Assembly (NCBI GenBank): GCA_903871875.1
Contig: CAIQIR010000091.1
Span: 1-64,000, forward strand
Length of the DNA: 64,000 nucleotides
Direction: 5' to 3'
Origin: an uncultured Schlesneria sp.
Lineage (GTDB): Bacteria > Planctomycetota > Planctomycetia > Planctomycetales > Planctomycetaceae
Shown here: in pieces, positions 45,117 through 54,020 of the stretch
Layout of the letters: every line of letters begins with the position of its first letter
How positions within the stretch are numbered: the stretch's first letter is position 1
Made by a program: the position numbers and the translations under genes
The notes under the pieces: generated by a model
Database searches by the model: none
The model's input: the letters and a program-made list of their open reading frames with translations, nothing else
Told to the model about the DNA's origin: nothing

Positions 45117-46016
45117 ATGACCGTCAGCATTCTTTCCCGCTATCTCGATCCCGCGTTTCTCAATCGTGTTGCCGAACAGCCGATCGAGCCGCGCGGACTT
45201 GTCGTCGGCAATCTGGCGGGCGCTCACAAATCGCCACTCAGCGGGTTCGCTGTCGAGTTCGCCGGACACCGAGACTATCTCGTCGGTGACGATCCGCGCC
45301 ACATCGACTGGCGTCTGTATTACAAACGAGATCGACTCTCCATCAAGCAGTACGAGATGGAAACGAACTTCGTCTGTCACCTATTGCTCGACGTCAGCGC
45401 GTCGATGCGCTACGGAGAAGGAACGCAACAAAAGCTGCTGTACGCCGCCGGAGCGGCGACGGTTCTGGCCTATTCGATCATTGCTCAAAACGACAAAGTT
45501 TCGCTGGCCACATTTGACGATCGTGTTCGAAGCGATATCCCTCCGGGGAATTCCCTGGCCCAGATTCATCGCATGACACATCACCTCGACCAAATCGTGC
45601 CCGTCGAAAAAACGAAAATGGCGGAATGCTTGACGGAATTGACCGGTCGAATGGGCCGACGCGAAATCGTGATGATCTTCAGCGACTTCTTGACCGACCT
45701 CAATGCCCTTGAAATCGCCTTGCAACGAATGAAATACAACCGCCACGAGATCGTGCTGTTTCAGGTATTGCACCATCACGAACGGTCATTCGAGTTCGAT
45801 GGCATGGTCAAATTTCTTGGATTGGAAGAGTCGAGTGAGTATCTCGCTCAGACAGAAGACCTTCGTCAGGGGTACCTCGATGCGTATCGTCGGTACGAAG
45901 CGAATCTCGACGAACTCTGTCGCCGCAATAACATCGAGCGGGTACCCTTGGACACCAGTCGAAATTTGGGCGATGATCTGGTCGAATACCTGAACCAACG
46001 GACGCGCATCCGCTGA
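45117..46016 (+). CDS. DUF58 domain protein (von Willebrand A-like)
   Basis: A 299-residue protein matching DUF58. The signature GHRDYLVGDDPRHIDWRLYYKRDRLSIKQYE (about 60-90) is the DUF58 hallmark, and LLLDVSASMRYG (about 100-111) gives a vWA-like DxSxS metal site. DUF58 proteins often sit with a MoxR ATPase and vWA membrane proteins in a multi-protein chaperone-like system; none of those partners follow here. The start at 45117 has AAAGTGAGA upstream; the upstream 50 codons of the same frame lack family sequence. Confidence 0.85.
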   Translation: MTVSILSRYLDPAFLNRVAEQPIEPRGLVVGNLAGAHKSPLSGFAVEFAGHRDYLVGDDPRHIDWRLYYKRDRLSIKQYEMETNFVCHLLLDVSASMRYGEGTQQKLLYAAGAATVLAYSIIAQNDKVSLATFDDRVRSDIPPGNSLAQIHRMTHHLDQIVPVEKTKMAECLTELTGRMGRREIVMIFSDFLTDLNALEIALQRMKYNRHEIVLFQVLHHHERSFEFDGMVKFLGLEESSEYLAQTEDLRQGYLDAYRRYEANLDELCRRNNIERVPLDTSRNLGDDLVEYLNQRTRIR

Positions 46017-46064
46017 TCTCGCTTCCCCTTATTGGTCTTTTGTCAAACACGGTCATCAACTTTC

Positions 46065-47081
46065 ATGAGCCATCCCAAAGCGAATTTGATTTCTTCCGGC
46101 GAGTTTACTTATCGACCGATCGCCAATTGGGCCCAATGGCCAAGCGACTGGAACGTCTTGGAAGTGACCGCCGTGGCGACCGACTCGCATGATCGAGTTT
46201 TCGTCTATAACCGCGGTGATCACCCGGTAGCCGTCTTCGACCCTGAGGGCAAATTGCTCTTTTCGTGGGGTGAAGGACTTTTTATTCGGCCACATGGAAT
46301 CTGGATCGGCCCCGATGATGCGGTGTATCTGACCGATGACCTGAATCACACCGTGCACAAGTTTACCGCCGAGGGACGTCACTTGTTCACGTTAGGAACC
46401 AGCGGCCAGCCATCTGACACTGGTAACACTTCCATCGACTATCGAACAATCCGCCGCAGTGGGCCACCATTTAATTTTCCTACGAATCTAGCGGTAGCAC
46501 CCAACGGTGATTTGTATATTTCGGATGGATACGGCAACGCTCGAATTCACAAGTTTTCGCCGGAAGGCGTGCTGCAATTTTCGTGGGGGACACCGGGAAC
46601 GGGGCCGGGTCAATTTCAAGTACCACATGGAATCGCCATTGATCGGAACGGTGTTGTCTATGTGGCCGATCGTGAAAACAGCCGCCTGCAATTGTTCTCG
46701 CCCCAGGGAGAATTTTTGACCGAATGGACCGACATTGCCCGCCCCTGTGAAGTCTTCATTGATGACGTGGGGCGTGTTTATGTCGCCGAGCTGGGATACC
46801 GAACCGGCATGTGGCCAGGCACAACGGCTCCCTCCCCCGATTCGACGGGAGGCCGAATCAGTATCTTCGATGCCAGCGGAAATCGGCTGGCTCGTTTCGG
46901 GGGCGGCGAACGCCCCTGCGAGGCGGGCGACTTCTTCTCGCCACACGATATTTGGCTGGATTCCCGGGGAAGCTTATACGTATCGGAAGTTGTACGATCC
47001 TGTTGTGGCAATCAGCGTCCGGCAGTTGGCGACTACCACACATTGCAAAAACTCGAGAGAATTCCAGGAGTCGCTTCATGA
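46065..47081 (+). CDS. NHL-repeat beta-propeller protein
   Basis: A 338-residue protein with several NHL-type repeats, visible as recurrent VAVFDPEGKLLFSWG, YLTDDLNHTVHKFTAEGRHLFTLG, LYISDGYGNARIHKFSPEGVLQFSWG, VYVADRENSRLQLFSPQGEF. This forms a six-bladed propeller like peptidyl-alpha-hydroxyglycine alpha-amidating lyase and related lactonase-like proteins. No signal peptide is visible, so it is probably cytoplasmic. The stop overlaps the start of the alcohol dehydrogenase gene by four bases (ATGA), implying a common pathway. Confidence 0.85.
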   Translation: MSHPKANLISSGEFTYRPIANWAQWPSDWNVLEVTAVATDSHDRVFVYNRGDHPVAVFDPEGKLLFSWGEGLFIRPHGIWIGPDDAVYLTDDLNHTVHKFTAEGRHLFTLGTSGQPSDTGNTSIDYRTIRRSGPPFNFPTNLAVAPNGDLYISDGYGNARIHKFSPEGVLQFSWGTPGTGPGQFQVPHGIAIDRNGVVYVADRENSRLQLFSPQGEFLTEWTDIARPCEVFIDDVGRVYVAELGYRTGMWPGTTAPSPDSTGGRISIFDASGNRLARFGGGERPCEAGDFFSPHDIWLDSRGSLYVSEVVRSCCGNQRPAVGDYHTLQKLERIPGVAS

Positions 47082-48163
47082 AAGCTTGGCGATTTTATGC
47101 ATTTGGTGATATGCGGTTGGATGACATCCCCGAACCGGTTTGCCGTGCGGGACATGTGGTCGTCAAACCGCTATGCGTTCAACCAAGCGTGACCGAAGCG
47201 CAACTGGCATTCGGGATTCCCACGCTGGCCTATGACCGCGTCAAGCAACGACTGGAAGCGGAAGCGCCACTGCAATTATTCGGACACGAATTCTGTGCCC
47301 AGATCGTCGAAGTCGGCGCCGGCGTCACCGGCTTTCATGTCGGCGACCGTGTCGCGGCGCGGGCCAAGCTTCCTTGCGGCAACTGTTCGCTTTGCCGAAA
47401 CGAACGCAGCACGCTGTGCCGACGTGGCCCGGTGATCGGCTTCGACCAGCCCGGCTGTTTCAGCGAACTGGCATTGTTGCCCGAAATCTCGCTCGTGAAA
47501 GTCGACGATCGGATCTCGAACAGTGTCGCCGCTTGCCTGCAATCACTCAGTGACAGTGTCGCGGCCGTCGAGACGGCCCAAATTCAGATTGCCGATTCGG
47601 TGGCGATTTTCGGACAGGGAAGCATGGGACTGGAATGCCTGCAGATCGCGCGAATCAGCGGTGCTGGCCAAATCATCACCGTCGACGTACGCGACGAAGC
47701 CTGCGCAGTCTCGCGCGAGTTGGGTGCCGATCATGCCTTGAACGCCAAGACGTGCGACGTCGTGGCAACGATCCGCGAACTGACTGGAGGCAACGGCGCT
47801 GATGTCGTCTTCGAATGCGCCGGGGGCAGCCCCAAACAAGGTTTGGCCGGTCATCAGACACTGTACAACGCTCTGAACTCCGTCAGATCGGGCGGTAAGA
47901 TCATCGGCGTGTCCTGGTTCGGTGGCCCGGTCGAACTTCCGATCGATTTGTTCCGCGAACGAAGCTTGCGTTATTTGTTCCCCGATATCAGTACCCGAGA
48001 ACACCTGCAGTACACCGTCCAGGCAGTGGCGTCAGGACGAGTGCGACTCGAACCGACCATTCGTCACTCGCTGAATGGCATCGAATCCGTTCCCCAGGCG
48101 TTCGAAATCACCGCCAACAAGGGAAAATACCAGGCGATTAATCCGGCGCAAGTCGTGTTTTGA
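47078..48163 (+). CDS. Zinc-dependent alcohol dehydrogenase (MDR family)
   Basis: A 361-residue medium-chain dehydrogenase. Cys33 and the GHEFC segment (69-73) give the catalytic zinc site, CGNCSLCRNERSTLC (Cys100, 103, 106, 114) the structural zinc, and IFGQGSMGLECLQIAR is the Rossmann loop. The N-terminus MKAWRFYAFGDMRLDDIPEP is typical. Substrate is not inferable, but coupling with the NHL protein and the downstream LhgO suggests sugar or hydroxy-acid metabolism. AGGAG lies a few bases upstream of the ATG, which overlaps the stop of the NHL gene. Confidence 0.92.
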   Translation: MKAWRFYAFGDMRLDDIPEPVCRAGHVVVKPLCVQPSVTEAQLAFGIPTLAYDRVKQRLEAEAPLQLFGHEFCAQIVEVGAGVTGFHVGDRVAARAKLPCGNCSLCRNERSTLCRRGPVIGFDQPGCFSELALLPEISLVKVDDRISNSVAACLQSLSDSVAAVETAQIQIADSVAIFGQGSMGLECLQIARISGAGQIITVDVRDEACAVSRELGADHALNAKTCDVVATIRELTGGNGADVVFECAGGSPKQGLAGHQTLYNALNSVRSGGKIIGVSWFGGPVELPIDLFRERSLRYLFPDISTREHLQYTVQAVASGRVRLEPTIRHSLNGIESVPQAFEITANKGKYQAINPAQVVF

Positions 48164-48313
48164 GGTCGTTTGGGATCGGTGAACGCATTTCTGCGTTTCG
48201 CGGAACTTCGAGCGACGGTTACTTAGAGAATCCTGGTGATCTATACTGCCGTCCTCGCTTTGGACGATACGGTCGTCGTCATCGCCTCAGGATGCCAGAC
48301 ATCGGGATTGCAT

Positions 48314-49513
48314 ATGCAGCACACAGACGTGGCCATTATCGGTGGGGGAATTGTCGGCCTGGCGACGGCCTATCGCTTGCTCGAACGTTTTCCCGGTCGC
48401 AAAGTCACAATCCTGGAGAAGGAACGCGAGGTCGCACAGCATCAGACCGGCCACAATTCCGGCGTGCTGCATTCGGGCATTTACTATCGCCCCGGTTCAT
48501 TACGAGCCGCGAACTGTCGCGACGGCAAACTGGCCATGGAAGCGTTCTGTCAGCAGGAGAATATTCCATTCGACCGTTGCGGTAAGGTGATTGTCGCCGT
48601 CACGCCGAGTGAGATTCCTCAGCTCGAACGCATCTACGAACGCGGACTCGCCAATGATATTGCATGCGAACGAATTGGGCCCGAACGCCTGAAAGAGATT
48701 GAGCCCCATGTGGTCGGCGTGCAGGCGATTCATGTCCCCGAAGCCGGGATCGTCGACTATCGCCAGGTTGCCGAGCGATTAGCCGAACGGATCAAATCGG
48801 CGGGCGGCGAACTGAAAATGAGTGCCAAGGTGACGGGCATGTTTCGTCACGATAATCGCATGGTCGTCCAGAACGAAGCGGGGGAACTGGATGCCCGGTT
48901 GGTCGTGAATTGCGGTGGTCTCCACAGCGACCGGCTCGCCTGGCTCTCGGGGACGCACCCCGATGCACAGATTGTCCCATTCCGGGGCGAGTATTTTGAG
49001 TTGAAACCTTCAGCGCATCACCTGTGCCGGGCGTTGATTTACCCCGTTCCAGATCCGGCATTTCCTTTTCTGGGAGTGCATTTCACACGAATGATTCACG
49101 GCGGAGTGGAATGCGGTCCGAACGCCGTCTTCGCCCTGGCTCGCGAAGGGTACTATAAAACCAGTTTCAATCTGTTTGACACGTTGGAATCGCTGACTTA
49201 TCCCGGCTTTCTTCGGATGGCCTGGAAACACTGGCGGGCGGGCTGGAACGAGATCTATCGCTCGTTCAACAAATCCGCATTCGTGGCGGCCTTGCAGCGC
49301 TTAGTTCCAGAAGTTCGTGCAGAACATCTGGTCCCTGCCCCCGCCGGAGTGCGCGCCCAGGCACTGACGCGCGACGGAAATCTTGTAGATGATTTTCTGA
49401 TTTTGGAAAACGACCTGGTCGTCAACGTTTGCAATGCCCCTTCGCCAGCGGCAACCGCTGCGCTGAACATCGGGAAATTGATCGTCGACAAACTGGCCCC
49501 ACGGTTTGACTGA
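48314..49513 (+). CDS. lhgO: L-2-hydroxyglutarate dehydrogenase/oxidase (LhgO family)
   Basis: A 399-residue FAD-dependent enzyme. The N-terminal [20 protein letters not shown] gives the FAD-binding GxGxx[22 protein letters not shown] is the LhgO signature, and [12 protein letters not shown] and [12 protein letters not shown] are conserved in the family. LhgO oxidises L-2-hydroxyglutarate to 2-oxoglutarate and passes electrons to the membrane quinone pool. The start codon at 48314 begins at the family N-terminus; an earlier in-frame ATG at 48236 adds an unrelated extension. It is convergent with the rhodanese gene, only 2 bases apart. Confidence 0.88.
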   Translation: MQHTDVAIIGGGIVGLATAYRLLERFPGRKVTILEKEREVAQHQTGHNSGVLHSGIYYRPGSLRAANCRDGKLAMEAFCQQENIPFDRCGKVIVAVTPSEIPQLERIYERGLANDIACERIGPERLKEIEPHVVGVQAIHVPEAGIVDYRQVAERLAERIKSAGGELKMSAKVTGMFRHDNRMVVQNEAGELDARLVVNCGGLHSDRLAWLSGTHPDAQIVPFRGEYFELKPSAHHLCRALIYPVPDPAFPFLGVHFTRMIHGGVECGPNAVFALAREGYYKTSFNLFDTLESLTYPGFLRMAWKHWRAGWNEIYRSFNKSAFVAALQRLVPEVRAEHLVPAPAGVRAQALTRDGNLVDDFLILENDLVVNVCNAPSPAATAALNIGKLIVDKLAPRFD

Positions 49514-49515
49514 CG

Positions 49516-49887
49516 TCAGCTTTCGACCGGATATTGAGCTTCGGTCCAACCTCGAAATCCACCGTCCATGCTGATGACGTTGGTATAGCCCATCTTTTGC
49601 AGGTTGTCGGCCGCCAAAGCCGAGCGGAATCCGCCACCACAATAGAGCACGATTTCGCGATCGAAATCGGGGACGAGAGTTTCGATATCGCGTTCGATAA
49701 TTCCTTTGCCCAGCGATTTGGCACCCGGCAAATGTCCGGCAGCAAACTCGCTCTCTTCACGCACATCAAACAACAGGAACGTCTCGCCCGCGGTCATCCT
49801 CTTCCGAATGTCCTGGACCGTGCACTCGCGGATGTTGACGCGAATGGCATTCACCAATTGCAAAAATCGTGGAGAGTGATGAGCCAT
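49516..49887 (-). CDS. Single-domain rhodanese-like sulfurtransferase
   Basis: A 123-residue rhodanese domain with DVREESEFAAGHLPGAKSL and the active-site loop CGGGFRS, whose Cys would carry persulfide, and the C-terminal GGFRGWTEA. Single-domain rhodaneses transfer sulfane sulfur or act as sulfur carriers. The start at 49887 (MAHHSPRF) has GGAAAAG upstream; the frame extends further to 50034 without rhodanese features, and that extension would overlap the bicupin gene. Confidence 0.88.
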   Translation of the reverse strand: MAHHSPRFLQLVNAIRVNIRECTVQDIRKRMTAGETFLLFDVREESEFAAGHLPGAKSLGKGIIERDIETLVPDFDREIVLYCGGGFRSALAADNLQKMGYTNVISMDGGFRGWTEAQYPVES

Positions 49888-50030
49888 GCCTGTCTTTTCC
49901 ACTGACGATGATCTCGTCAACCAATATCGACCCACTACGACGAAAACTGCCACATTCCCAGCATAGGAATGCGGCAGCGACGTGTGAAGGGACGATGTTG
50001 GTCCGATGCTCGTGATCTCGCGATCAGTAA

Positions 50031-51209
50031 TCAATGCCCCTGCTCGTCGGTGATGAACACATCGGCCTTCGGGAATTTTTCGAACAAGGCAACGGGTTTG
50101 CTGAAGTTGGTCGCCAAGATGTCAGACGAATTACCGGCAATCCATTGCGACAAATCGATCGTCTCATAAACACCCGTATTGAATCCAATCAGCACGCGGC
50201 ATGGTTTGGTGCCGACATTTTCGATCGAATGACCGTAGCCTTGTGGGATATAGCCCACGTCACCTTCGGTCATGGTTTCCGTCCGATAGCGACCATGAGA
50301 ACCAAACATCGTGACGCTGATATCCCCATCGATCACATACTGCCATTCGTCGGCTGTGGGGTGCCAGTGCAGTTCGCGAAGCCCGCCCGGTTCCAAATCC
50401 AGGATGACTCCCGTAACCGTTTTCGAGATCGGGAACGATGTCGAATCAACACGCCATTCGCGTCCGCCTTTGAAGACTCGATGCGGCGGCTGGGCGAGTA
50501 GCTGATACTTGTGCGTCAGTGCCGGAAGTTTCCATCCCTGTAGCGGAGCCGCAGGCTTTTCCGGGGGCATTGCCCCCCGCGCAAAGTAAACTTCGTCCGT
50601 TGGGAATCCATTGAAATCGGACTCTGACACACCGAAGTTTTTCGCCAGAAGTTTTTTGGGAGTGTGCCCGATCCAGTCACTGATGCTGAACGTACCAAAC
50701 TCCGAAAAGTAGCCGTTATCAAAAATCAGAATAAAATGAGCCGGCTTGTTGCCCAGGCATTCCAGCATATGACCATGGCCGCGAGGAAAATACCAGACGT
50801 CACCCGGCTCAAAGTCGTTCGTCTCGGCAGCTCCTCGCGGTTCGATCACGGTGGTGCGAACACGACCTTCGAGGACAAAGGCCCACTCGGCAGCGGTCGC
50901 ATGCCAATGCAACTCGCGCATCGCGCCCGGCTCAAGTTTCATCGAGACGCCGGCGATCCCTTTTGAGATCGGCAGTTGTAAAACAGTGGCTTCTTTCCCA
51001 TAGCTGTTGCCGACGACCTTCCCTTCCGAACTCTCCAGTGAAAACTTGAAGGTCGGTAATTCCTTACCGGACAACAACGGATCTGGAACATTGTTCATGA
51101 AACTCGGATCACCCGCTTCCGCGGGGGTACTGCCAAAAAAAGCTGCGGATGTCGTCGCGGCCAATGCTGCGGCGGCGGCCATAAACTCTCGACGCTGAAA
51201 GTCCGCCAT
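50031..51209 (-). CDS. oxdC: Bicupin, oxalate decarboxylase-like, Tat-exported
   Basis: A 392-residue protein with a twin-arginine-type signal (FQRREFMAAAAALAA) and two cupin domains. Mn-binding sets: His101, His103, Glu108, His147 (ELHWHATAAEW, RGHGH) in cupin 1 and His281, His283, Glu288, His327 (ELHWHPTADEW, QGYGH) in cupin 2. This fits the bicupin oxalate decarboxylase family (oxalate to formate + CO2), likely in the periplasm. The catalytic lid sequence of Bacillus OxdC (SENST) is not evident, so oxalate oxidase or another activity is possible. GGGGAGG lies just upstream of the ATG at 51209. A small membrane protein gene lies 77 bases upstream on the same strand. Confidence 0.82.
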   Translation of the reverse strand: MADFQRREFMAAAAALAATTSAAFFGSTPAEAGDPSFMNNVPDPLLSGKELPTFKFSLESSEGKVVGNSYGKEATVLQLPISKGIAGVSMKLEPGAMRELHWHATAAEWAFVLEGRVRTTVIEPRGAAETNDFEPGDVWYFPRGHGHMLECLGNKPAHFILIFDNGYFSEFGTFSISDWIGHTPKKLLAKNFGVSESDFNGFPTDEVYFARGAMPPEKPAAPLQGWKLPALTHKYQLLAQPPHRVFKGGREWRVDSTSFPISKTVTGVILDLEPGGLRELHWHPTADEWQYVIDGDISVTMFGSHGRYRTETMTEGDVGYIPQGYGHSIENVGTKPCRVLIGFNTGVYETIDLSQWIAGNSSDILATNFSKPVALFEKFPKADVFITDEQGH

Positions 51210-51286
51210 GGAAACCTCCCCATTCGTAAAAGGAACTGAAACAGGGTATTCGCAGGCCCGCTTGATGGGTGCCACGTCATCACCGT

Positions 51287-51466
51287 TTATCGCAGCACCA
51301 GGAATACGATAACCATGACAAGCGTCACCAGAGAAATGTACGCCACGGCATCGTTCCGGAAATCATCGGAAGGAGCGGGCGGTTCAGACTTGGTACTTGG
51401 TCCCGACGGGAATCGGCGGGGCTGATTCCACGACGTTCGACGAGGGGGATTCAAATCGACGGACAT
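51287..51466 (-). CDS. Small single-pass membrane protein (59 aa)
   Basis: The reverse strand encodes MSVDLNPPRRTSWNQPRRF... with a Pro/Ser-rich polar N-terminus and one hydrophobic helix at the extreme C-terminus (AYISLVTLVMVIVFLVLR, then stop), an orientation typical of tail-anchored or small inner-membrane proteins. A strong AGGAAG ribosome binding site lies seven bases upstream of the ATG at 51466. It is 77 bases upstream of the bicupin gene on the same strand, so they probably share a transcript. No known family. Confidence 0.65.
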   Translation of the reverse strand: MSVDLNPPRRTSWNQPRRFPSGPSTKSEPPAPSDDFRNDAVAYISLVTLVMVIVFLVLR

Positions 51467-51686
51467 GATTGCTTCCTGAAAGTTTGAGCATCCTCATGCG
51501 AATCACTTCAGTTGGTGATACGTGAGTCTTTAGCCGTTCTTACAAGAAAAATCGGAAAGAGCGGACGTTGCAGTCCCAGGATTGCAATTACTGCCGTTAG
51601 CAAAGGGAGTTACAACGCGAGTAAAAATCGCTCGCCCATTTCGGAAGATCGCCTTCGCCAGTCACAAACGTGACTGCGCTGGCTGC

Positions 51687-53387
51687 TTATTCGACCCAAT
51701 GGTCGCCAGCCTCGGCCCCATCAGCGACATCATGAGGAAAGGCAATCCCCGTGACGCTGATAAAGTGCTGCTTCAATTTTCGATTGATGTCCTTCAGCAC
51801 GCCTTCAATCTTCACAATCCCATCTGGAATCTCTGATTTGAGCGGCCCTTCGATCTTCACCGCCGACCGTTGCAGTGTCAGCCAATTATGAGGGGGAATC
51901 TGAGGATTGACGGCACCGATCGGGAAGCAGGATTGAAGAATCTCCTCAGCCACCGGTTCGCCGCGACAGAAGAAGAACATTTCGGTTCCTTCCGGCGCTC
52001 CCAGTGAGAACGAGCGATGCGGTGCGGGGTAGACCAGTCGATCGATATTGTCGTTGACGTCACGCACCGGCGAAAACGATTTCAACTCGCCCTGCGCATT
52101 AAACCAAAGCATGATCGCGTCGTGTCCGCGGGAAATATTGCAAAACACAGCCAAACGATCGCCCGTCCGCAGGGGCAATTCATTCGATAATGTCCGCACC
52201 CCGTCATGGCCAAACACATTGATCGTGGGAGTCGAATGAATCACATCGGCACCCAGCGGCGAACCGGTAATGCGTGATTCGCGCAGCCACAAGTATGAAC
52301 CCGCACCGATCAAAGCGATCGCTGCGATTGCCACCACTAGCCGCGGGGTCGTCCAGCGACGGGCCGCCCGTTGCAAAACATCCGCCACGACCTGAGCCGA
52401 CGGTCGATCCGCGGGGTCCGCCGCCATGGCCAGCTGACAGATTCGCGCGACCCGATTGGGCACGCGAGCCCATCTGAGCGGATCAAAATCGATATCACAA
52501 GCACGGGCACGCTCCAATGATTCCGAAATCGTTGAGGCCGCGAAAGGAGGCCGGCCCGTCAACAACCAAAACAGAGTCGCTCCCAATCCGAAAACGTCAC
52601 CGGCCGGTCCTGCGCGTCCCAGTCGACCATCAGCCAACGCACTTTCAGGTGGCAGAAATTCAGGAGTCCCGCCCGGCAAGCCGGCCTTTTCACCCCAGGC
52701 ATCCTCGATTTTCGATAGCCCGAAATCAATCAGGCGAGCTCGCCCGTGGGCATCGATCAAGATGTTTCGCGGCGTGAGATCGCCGTGCACCACTCCGCGG
52801 CGGTGTGCGTAAGCGACGACCTGCGCGATCTCGGAGATCACTTGAGCCGCTTCCCGAACCGTCGGTTTCCTATCGGCGAAAGTCTGTTCGAGATTTCCAC
52901 CGGGAACATGCTCAAGCACAAGGTACGGACGTCCGTCGTAGATCCCGACATCAAAAATTCGAATCAAGCCCGGATGATCGAGATCGGCCAGCAGTTGTCC
53001 CTCGGCCAACAAAGCGTCCCGACGTTCGGTATCACTGCGGGATTGTCGATGCGACAATTTCAGCACCATCTGGCGTCCCAAGTTGGGATCGACGACACGA
53101 TAGACGTCGGCCTGTCCTCCAGATCCAAGATTAGCAATGACGACGTAACGGCCAATCGTCGATGTGATCGGAAGGGGTGAACTCGCAACCCCCGAGATAA
53201 TCGTATGATTCGTGGCGGTCGCACCGGCCTGAGAAAATGAGCGTAATTCCGCGACTTCACCACTGAACATTTTGACTCGTTTTTGGCACTCGACACAGTG
53301 GTCGATATGCTCGCGCAATTCCTCCGAACCGGCTTCGTCAGTGGCGACGGCCAGCAGTTGGTCATCGCGAGGACAAATCGAATTCAT
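51687..53387 (-). CDS. Membrane serine/threonine kinase with zinc-finger N-terminus, paired with ECF sigma factor
   Basis: A 566-residue protein. The N-terminus has an H-x3-C-x2-C motif (His27, Cys31, Cys34), as in zinc anti-sigma (ZAS) domains. Residues about 80-350 form a kinase domain with glycine loop NLGSGGQADVY, Lys110, Glu130, a catalytic loop HGDLTPRN (Asp203, Asn208) that replaces the usual HRD by HGD, and DFG at 221. One membrane helix (about 364-385) precedes a periplasmic domain of about 180 residues with DRLAVFCNISRGHDAIMLWF. The start overlaps the sigma-factor stop in ATGA, so the pair is a signalling unit: probably sensor kinase controlling the ECF factor. Confidence 0.88.
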   Translation of the reverse strand: MNSICPRDDQLLAVATDEAGSEELREHIDHCVECQKRVKMFSGEVAELRSFSQAGATATNHTIISGVASSPLPITSTIGRYVVIANLGSGGQADVYRVVDPNLGRQMVLKLSHRQSRSDTERRDALLAEGQLLADLDHPGLIRIFDVGIYDGRPYLVLEHVPGGNLEQTFADRKPTVREAAQVISEIAQVVAYAHRRGVVHGDLTPRNILIDAHGRARLIDFGLSKIEDAWGEKAGLPGGTPEFLPPESALADGRLGRAGPAGDVFGLGATLFWLLTGRPPFAASTISESLERARACDIDFDPLRWARVPNRVARICQLAMAADPADRPSAQVVADVLQRAARRWTTPRLVVAIAAIALIGAGSYLWLRESRITGSPLGADVIHSTPTINVFGHDGVRTLSNELPLRTGDRLAVFCNISRGHDAIMLWFNAQGELKSFSPVRDVNDNIDRLVYPAPHRSFSLGAPEGTEMFFFCRGEPVAEEILQSCFPIGAVNPQIPPHNWLTLQRSAVKIEGPLKSEIPDGIVKIEGVLKDINRKLKQHFISVTGIAFPHDVADGAEAGDHWVE

Positions 53388-53971
53388 GGCGAAACGAGCC
53401 CCTCCCCGAAAGCGGCCAATTCCTCGCGAACCCTCGCCAACACTCGCGAAGCGTTCACATAGACGACGTTGGTCGAAACGTCCAACTCCGCGGCGATCTC
53501 CGCCGCAGGACGTCCAGCAAGGATCCTTCCTTCAAAACAGGCCCAAGTCGCTGTCACCGTCGAAACACGGACGCGCTCGACAGCAATTTCCAGTATATGT
53601 CGACGGTACAAAAGATCCCACTCATTCGAGGGGCTGCCGTCATCTACCGAAGCTTGTTGATCAGCCCACTCCTGTTCGGCCCGGCCCTGCGTCGCACGTC
53701 GTCGAAACCAGTCGGTCAGGGCATTTTGGGTCACGCGCCATAACCAGGTACGAAAGCGTCCTCGCTGAGAATCCAATTGGAAATCGGCCATCACGGAAAC
53801 AAGCCGCGTAAACACGTCTTGAACGACGTCCGCCGCGTCCTCTTCCGAGACGCCTCGCTTGCGAACATACGCGGTCAGCAACGGACGGTAGATCGCGAAA
53901 AATTCCGACCAGGCAACCTCATCCGCCGGGTTGCGGACGCGTTGGATCAGTGAAACGCGGGTCTCTGCCAT
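53384..53971 (-). CDS. ECF RNA polymerase sigma factor
   Basis: A 195-residue group IV sigma factor. Region 2 covers VAWSEFFAIYRPLLTAYVRKRG and EEDAADVVQDVFTRLV, followed by GRFRTWLWRVTQNALTDWFRRR (region 2.3-2.4); region 4 covers EIAVERVRV... GRPAAEIAAELDVSTNVVYVNASRVLARVREEL. The start at 53971 (MAETRVSLIQRVRN) fits homologues; the frame extends 40 codons upstream without family sequence. Its stop overlaps the kinase gene start by four bases. The autoregulatory promoter could not be recognised. Confidence 0.9.
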   Translation of the reverse strand: MAETRVSLIQRVRNPADEVAWSEFFAIYRPLLTAYVRKRGVSEEDAADVVQDVFTRLVSVMADFQLDSQRGRFRTWLWRVTQNALTDWFRRRATQGRAEQEWADQQASVDDGSPSNEWDLLYRRHILEIAVERVRVSTVTATWACFEGRILAGRPAAEIAAELDVSTNVVYVNASRVLARVREELAAFGEGLVSP

Positions 53972-54020
53972 GAAATTGTTGGCGACCGCCGTTACGGGGT
54001 GTAGTGGAACTAAACCGTCA

